This document shows positions 57,770-64,000 of a stretch of 64,000 nucleotides of DNA, piece by piece. The DNA is from Brachynemurus nebulosus (taxonomy: Eukaryota > Arthropoda > Insecta > Neuroptera > Myrmeleontidae): contig JAPWDM010000016.1 in assembly GCA_035578155.1 (NCBI GenBank), forward strand, positions 1,078,001 to 1,142,000, read 5' to 3'. Position 1 is the first letter of the stretch. Each line of letters opens with the position of its first letter. The notes below the pieces were generated by a model. That model had not been told where the DNA came from. It made no database searches and worked only from the letters and a program-made list of their open reading frames with translations. Position numbers and translations under genes: made by a program.

Positions 57770-59930
57770 TTTTGAACCGTATCTTCATTAGTAGAATTTT
57801 CATCTTTTTATTTTTTAAATAAGATTTTTCTTGCATTTTATAAAGAATATTATTTTATTTTTTGCCAGAAAGGCTAATTATAAATTTTTGAGAACTATAC
57901 TTTAATTGAGGTAGTAATAAAATAATTATTTATTTATTGACTACCTCATTTATTTTAAGGTCCAGGTAATTTTATGGTATAACATTTATTTTTAAAAAAA
58001 ATTAAGTATGTCGCAGCAATAATGGAAAAAATTCCATTTAAAAAAAAGAAAAATATAATTACTGATAACATTGGCTTTCATTCAAAAACAAAATTTTTGT
58101 AGTATCTTACCACATTCACTCGCGATTAATCTTAATTTTTAGTGCGAATGTATAAGTTTGAGAATACCTTTAAGATGGTGGTAATTCTTCTCGTAAGATT
58201 TGAATTTATCACAAATATCACAAAATGACAATTTAGTTAACTTGCAAAATGCATGGCATTTTGCTAGGTCAACGAACCTACAAAAGGGAAATTTTTTTAG
58301 TGGTTTATGCATTCAATTGAAAAATATATGCGTGAACTCACAGTCTTAATTATTTACGTTTTAAGAGGTTATATTCAAATTAAAAATTGGTTGATGTTTC
58401 TATTAACTAGTTCAACTTTAAGCGTACATAAACAGAGAAACTTCGAAGAAAAATGATCCAAAAAATATAATCTAATTTTTCATAACATTACTGCGACATA
58501 TAGTTTCCAGCTGTCTTATTAAATTATTTGTTATGCCAAATGAAAGACAAAAACTATTGATTTTTTACAACAGAACAAAACCGCAATATAACAATTATAG
58601 ATCAGTACACATGTCAGTACAGGGAGAAACCAAACTTGGCTAATATTTTAATAATTGTCAATATGTTAAAAAACAATTAAATATTTTTGTTAAATAGAAT
58701 TCAACACACGAGGGCTTTTGAATATGAACTTTTTGATACTGTTTTCGAAAATCAGAGAGTTTATTCCAATAACTCCTAAATAACTTTTTTCTCATAACTA
58801 CCATCTAATTATTCTAAAATAACCTCATGGATTTGACCTATTTCGTCAGTTTCAGCTATTTTTGAATTTCTTGACAGTATCATCATTTTTTAAGACAAAA
58901 TAGACACGACTTGCCATTCCAAATTTTAGACAGAATATTTCCTAATATCTAACCTATTGTGAGACAAAGTTACAGAAACCTTGTTTTTCGTACTTTGCAA
59001 AAACAAAATGGTTTTATATGGACACAAAACACAAATTGTGTTCAAATCAAAACATTGCCATAATTCTTGTAATTATTCAAAAAGTTAGGGCATGATTTTT
59101 CGCTTTAAAATTCTTATAAATAATAAGGCTACGTTATGAGAAATGATTTATTACGCCCCAATTATACTAATTAAAGCTTCATCATTGATTTGTCTAGAGA
59201 TGTAACCTCTTCAGAAACAATTTCAGTTCCTCAATAATGCAAGTATTATAGCAACAATGTCTGGCAACGCGCCAGGCTCATGTTTTGATAACAAAAGTTA
59301 TTGTATCGTGGATTAAGAAATTAACTTTTAGTGCAATTTTTTGAAAACAGCCTTCATTTGCTACCAGATGATCTATTTTCCACTTCTTTTTTTTTTTTTA
59401 AATATTTGACTAAATCTTGAAAATTGTTCCTATCAGTTCGTCAATTCGAATAAAACTCTGTTGATTTTTACGATGATCAGTTCAATAGTTTAACTGATAT
59501 TTAAAAAAATAAGCTACATCGTTAAGCCACATCTGAATTGGTACTTTATATTAAAATAACTTGCACGGTATGCACTTTTAGTTTTATCAACGATTTTGAT
59601 ATTTCTGAGATTTAATTAACTAAAAATTTTTAACTATTCGGAATCTGTTTTATTTAGTTAGTACTACAGAACTTAATGATGTCAGCAGTGCTAATTTCTT
59701 AAATATGAGTTAAAAATTACCCAAGTATTATTAGATAAAAAAGTACTTAAAATTTGTTAATTTTATATTTTTCTATAGTTTCCTCGTGGTTATAATTTGA
59801 GTAGTCATTGTACATTATGTGCACACATAATCAAACTTAATGTGTATGAGTAATTTGGTATGTACATATTGCCTGCTTATATCATTTATACAATGTGGCA
59901 ATATTGTAAATATAGCTGTTATTGTTCAAT
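57770..59930. other. AT-rich DNA, no gene seen
   Basis: Includes a short inverted pair GAGGTAGT/ACTACCTC at 57919-57950. Nothing else is supportable. Confidence 0.45.
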
Positions 59931-60044
59931 ACACTGCTTGCTCATAAGTTCCTTGTTCGCTACATTGTGCACGAATCCGAAACGTTTTTCCAAACCAAAC
60001 TGTATACATATACACATATATGTGTCCAGCGGATAGTATGGGAA

Positions 60045-60157
60045 CAAAAGTTTCATATATAGCAGTTTTTGAGGACATACGTAGTTAAATAAAACATTAC
60101 ATTGAAAATCCACATTTTATACGTTATGTTGAAAATTCCTTTTTTCTTAGAAAGTCA
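60045..60157 (+). repeat. Dispersed repeat (direct copy of 54885-55012)
   Basis: Shares TTTCATATATAGCAGTTTTT and TGTTGAAAATTCCTTTTTTC with the upstream copy, with a ~15 bp indel. Confidence 0.75.
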
Positions 60158-60183
60158 TTTTCTTAAGTCAGATGGTGATACTA

Positions 60184-60263
<80 letters not shown>
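60184..60263. repeat. (TA)n microsatellite
   Basis: TA run with one ACATA interruption. Confidence 0.95.
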
Positions 60264-60265
<2 letters not shown>

Positions 60266-60415
60266 ACTTGTAATAAAATTGTTTTATTGAAGCAAAAGTT
60301 CAAAAGTTGTACTAATTCTAGATAGTGGCAGCATCAAAATTAAATGTTTATATATGTATATAAGAAATTCATTTTAAATTAGCTGACCTACATTTACTAT
60401 TGAATTAACATAAGA

Positions 60416-60747
60416 AAAGTGTAAATTAAAAATCACAAAGTGATTGAAAAAATTATCCGGATCGGCCAGGAATCGAACCCAGGATCTCCTGGTAACTAGC
60501 CAGGTGTGCTATCCATTACACCACCGGTCCTTTGCTCGATAGGCGTCCGATACAGACAACATTCAACCACCTATGTGTATGTACTCTCTATAATGCGAGA
60601 AGCAGTTACAATTTTTCAATCTCAAATATTATCGAGTGCTTGTGAAACACTACTACATATGACATACTTTTTTCTGCATTTTAAACACACGTAGTATTCA
60701 TATGTTCACTTATCGTTCAGCTAAACTGAAACTTTAAGCACTCGACT
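60416..60747 (-). repeat. tRNA-containing repeat unit (~330 bp)
   Basis: Minus-strand order: head segment 60747-60600 (GTCGAGTGCTTAAAGTTTCA...), linker, tRNA-like gene 60530-60459, and tail 60458-60416 (T run, CAATCACTTTGTGATT). Head and tail both recur at 508-735, so this is a dispersed unit and not a lone tRNA gene. Confidence 0.65.
60459..60530 (-). tRNA. tRNA-Thr-like gene, anticodon AGT
   Basis: The 72 nt fold as a cloverleaf: acceptor GGACCGG/CCGATCC with one C-A mismatch, D stem GTGT/GCAC, perfect anticodon stem CCTGG/CCAGG with loop CTAGTTA (anticodon AGT, Thr), T arm around GGTTCGATTCC. Box A (TGGTGTAATGG) and box B are good matches. A TTTTTT run, the pol III terminator, starts eight bases after the end. 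The GGAGATCCTGGGTTCGA part resembles insect tRNA-Thr(AGT). It lies in a repeated unit, so it may be a tRNA-derived repeat rather than a working tRNA. Confidence 0.6.
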
Positions 60748-60764
60748 TCCTGTTAACCAAGGAC

Positions 60765-60825
<61 letters not shown>
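60765..60825. repeat. (TA)n microsatellite
   Basis: Uninterrupted TA run bordering the tRNA-containing unit. Confidence 0.95.
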
Positions 60826-60826
<1 letters not shown>

Positions 60827-60829
60827 CGC

Positions 60830-62630
60830 GGCATTGATTGTATTACGAAATAGCTTAATCAAGTAAGTGTCAATCGCACTCGAGTTTTTGTTTGTTTTGT
60901 GTATAGTTAAGTCAACTGCCTTCGGTTTCGTATAGAAATCCCTTGTTAGATAACTCAAGTCCAACTTACATTCTGTTAAAAGCAACAAAGTATGAACATT
61001 ATGAATCGACTTTATTAATCGTATATAAATTATATGAGGTCGACTTTGAGACAGAAGTTCCATTAATCATATGGTTTTGTACTTCTACAAACTACTAAAA
61101 ATGGCTGATTCCATACAATACCTATATTCAACAATTCTGCGGTTCGATAAAAAAACTAAATTTAAACGTTAGAAAATGTACTATTCTAAAAAATCCGGTA
61201 CGAAGGTCCAAAATAGTATTATGTTTAATCTTTTAATAAATATTTGAAATTGTAAGGATCTAAAGTTTAAAAAGTTGGACTGTAATTAAACGTAATGAAA
61301 AAATTGAAATTAAACACAATACAACTTGCAGTGGAAAAAATTATGCAAAGTGATTAGTAATGACTTACCACCAATTTCCTGTTGTTCCTGCGTTGCACAC
61401 ACTGAAATGTGGAAAAAAATAAGGGTTTTAGGACAGGAAAGAGTGAATTCCTTAAGGGAAGCACATTTCAATCAAACACTTACAAAGAAAGCACGTTTCG
61501 ATAAGGAACACTCGCGATTACATAAATTTCTCCGTTTTAATAATAATTGGTGAAAATATTATTCGGTTACAAAACTGACGCTGCGCTAAAAAATAAATTA
61601 TATGGTATAAAAAGTTTTATGCATGATTAAACAACAATGGACCCCAAATTTCACCTACGGAATCAACAAAAGTGGGTGCGGTCTTAAAAATTCCATAATA
61701 TTCCGTATGCGAATATGGAAATTGATACCACTGCCATTGTAAACGATTCAAAATGACAGGATTTGTTAATTGTTACGTTTTCTTAATACACCGAAATTGC
61801 AAATTCACCGAAACAGAATCAATAAAAGCAACAATTGTTGAACTGAATATGTCTAATTATTAATCTACTTACCATGTTATTATCAACTATCATGATCATG
61901 ATATTGTAAACATTTAAATTCTAATAAAAGTTAATAAAAGTTTTTTTAGGTTAATTTATTTAAACCATAATATTGCGTTTATATTTTAAAATCTGACACT
62001 TGGTGTATGTGTATGTATGATTACCGAGATTACCGACATTACCGACTTATACATGGTAACAAAAACCAGGTGTCAGTTTGAAAATATCCCATACCTATCT
62101 TTTAACTAAAAATGACTTTTTTTTTAATTTGCTACTATTGAATTAATTACATTAATTATCTTACTTACATCATCAGTTATCAAATTTTTTCGTTCGTTTA
62201 TGCGATTTATCAAAAATTATGAACTTTGCTCAAAAGTAAAGTACTTTTATTTTTAGTAACATCAAAAATAAAACTGTTATAAACAAAGTTGATCAGAATT
62301 TAAAACTACACTTGAATATGGAATTATATTGAATTACAAGAAAAATCAGGTTTAGTTGCTTTTTACAATTTTAACTTCTAATTTTGGAAATTTGTCTCCC
62401 TTGTTTATGAACACCATGATGGTCATAACCTTTCCTAACAAAACGCCCAAGTAGTACACTATTTTGATAGCTAATACGTATTATGTGGAATTTTTGACGC
62501 CTTTCAACGTTTCTTTCCTTTGGGAAAATATAAAAACCATTTTAAACATGCGCATGCATTACGTAAAAATTATTGTTGTATGCAAGTTCTACATAACTAT
62601 TACACTTATATACTTCTCATTGATTTTATA
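60830..62630. other. AT-rich DNA; no gene firmly supported
   Basis: A 70-codon plus-strand frame at 61340-61553 (HTEMWKKIRVLGQERVNSLR-like) has protein-like composition. On the opposite strand 61369-61401 is bounded by CACATTTCAG and GTAAGTCATT splice-like signals. Neither is convincing alone. The rest shows nothing. Confidence 0.3.
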
Positions 62631-62633
62631 ACA

Positions 62634-62664
62634 ATGCGTTGCGCGAACGACGTCGCAGGTACAG
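62634..62664 (+). other. Possible Helitron-type 3' terminus
   Basis: GTTGCGCGAACGACGTCGCAGG followed by TACAGCTAGTT has a short GCG-rich hairpin and a CTAGT end like elements A and B, though the upstream sequence is not obviously related to them. Confidence 0.35.
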
Positions 62665-64000
62665 CTAGTTCAATATAATTACGTATCTAAATATATAGTT
62701 TTCTGATTCTGATCATAACAATTTTTGATATTGTCAAAAATAAAGATTTTACTTTTGAGCAAAATACATATTTCTGACAAACATTATAAACAAACGACTG
62801 AAAAAATTTTATATTGATGATTTCAATTTACATTTTAGATCTTAAACCATACAGAACTTTTTATGGAAAGCAACTTTTTTCTTGGAAAAGTTTTCCATAT
62901 GATTCCAACTTAAATAGACACAGTGTATATTTTAATAAACACAGTGTATAATTTAGTTCACAAATATGAATAATAGATGGCAGTAATATATTACAAGTAA
63001 ATAACTAGTAAAATAGTTCCAGTACGTTTGTAAAAGTGACATGAGATAAAAAAGGTAAAATATATGCATGTTTGTATAAAATAAAAAAAGAAAAAAAGAC
63101 ATATATTTAATTTTGGTACCCTCTCATGTCATATACGCCAACAAATTATTTTTTATTCCTCACTGCAAAAAAAAAAAAAAAAAAAAATAGAAAAAAGGAA
63201 ATTTTGGAAATTAACAAAAAAAACTAATTAATTTTTAATTTTATACGTTCGATTATTAAATAATTAGCAGTTACCTTCAGCAATAGTGTTTTAAATTTCT
63301 ATATTTTTGTAAAAAAAAAACCGCAAAGAAATTTTACTTCAAACGGCTCAGAAGTCATCCGTGTGTCATTTACAATATTGCCGTCCAAATTATAACGATC
63401 GCATTAGTTACGTGGTTATTTTCGCTTAATTAAGCTTCTTTATCTATGCTGTCTCTGTAGAAGTACACAAGATTACAAGAACCGGGATAACAAATTAACT
63501 ATGATGGAAGCAAAGAAGAAGATCAAGGACGATACTGTTATTATCTTAATACATACTAGTGGAATGTCGATATACAATTAAACATTGTTTAGCAATTGTT
63601 TTAAAAGTAACGGTGTGTTAGCTTGCAACCTAAACAGTGTAAACACAGTAAACACTAAGTAACTATAGTGTCTGTGGAACTGCTTAAAAATATTTGATTT
63701 AATTGTGTACGAGTATGTAAGGTTAAGGTCCCAATAATAGACTTCAGTGTACCGGTACGCCTTATTTTTATTTACGACGGAATGGAGAAGGTATATTCGT
63801 CTGGCCGATATATTCGATGTGTATGTGTGTGCTTATCTCCAAGACGGCTTAATCAATTTTAATGAGGTTTTCTTAATTTGAAAGCTGATAATGATGGCTC
63901 TTACAATTAGTCAGGTTTGATGAGAATTGGTTCAACCATATCTCGGATATTCCAGGGTCTCCAGGATAAAATTAAAATTAAAAATTTTAAAAACCCACTC
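62665..64000. other. AT-rich DNA to the window end, no gene seen
   Basis: Includes an A20+ run at 63165-63190. Positions 63820-63960 (CTCCAAGACGGCTTAATCAATTT-like) resemble non-coding element DNA. No gene could be supported. Confidence 0.45.

Noticed and set aside
57919..57950. GAGGTAGT/ACTACCTC as the transposase element's terminal repeat
   Set aside because: Both halves lie on the same side of the gene and form a small hairpin; no partner exists upstream of 56724.

Overview
The window looks like a gene-poor, AT-rich stretch of an arthropod nuclear genome, probably an insect and possibly hemipteran. The evidence is the set of element families (R4/Dong-type and Penelope-type retroelements, Helitron-like elements, mariner/Tc1 relics, hAT-type MITEs), TTAGG-type telomere-like motifs, long (TA)n microsatellites and insect-style GT-AG splice signals. 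The species cannot be named from the sequence. I see no complete, convincing host gene. Almost everything recognisable is a mobile element, a relic of one, or a simple repeat.

Layout. 0-8.7 kb: a small CAGGGTG-ended MITE, a nested inverted-repeat element, and three copies of a repeat built from about 160 bp units. 8.7-14.2 kb: two non-autonomous Helitron-like elements sharing 5' and 3' ends. The first carries an open OTU-protease-like gene, and a foldback element sits between them. 14.28-16.43 kb: a giant palindrome with a cysteine-rich coding fragment at its centre. 16.9-23.4 kb: a run of MITEs and foldbacks. 24-29 kb: mariner relics and a (TA)n-centred dispersed element. 30.7-33 kb: a minisatellite, a Penelope-type GIY-YIG fragment and a MITE. 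33.7-38.3 kb: two identical 101 bp repeats enclosing a broken small gene, telomere-like repeats, a possible spliced small ORF and an inverted mariner derivative.

38.4-44.7 kb is the best-preserved region. It holds an apparently full-length R4/Dong-type non-LTR retrotransposon with an uninterrupted frame of about 1,200 codons. Two 5'-truncated copies of a second, related family follow it. All three point the same way and are separated by TTA/TAA microsatellites, as if one microsatellite had been used as a landing site repeatedly. 45.5-55 kb holds more (TA)n elements, a broken two-exon gene with resemblance to SWIM/YqaJ-type proteins that has been cut by a transposon, and several foldbacks. 56.7-57.8 kb is a decayed IS630-Tc1-mariner transposase with a 41-residue D-D spacing. 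60.4-60.75 kb is a tRNA-Thr-like gene inside a repeated unit whose other copy lies at 0.5-0.74 kb. The remainder to 64 kb is AT-rich DNA with a possible Helitron-type end and no gene I can support.

The proteins do not form a pathway. They are pieces of unrelated mobile elements: reverse transcriptase plus restriction-like nuclease, GIY-YIG nuclease, OTU protease and DDE transposases. Family assignments rest on motifs I recognise and were not checked by database search.
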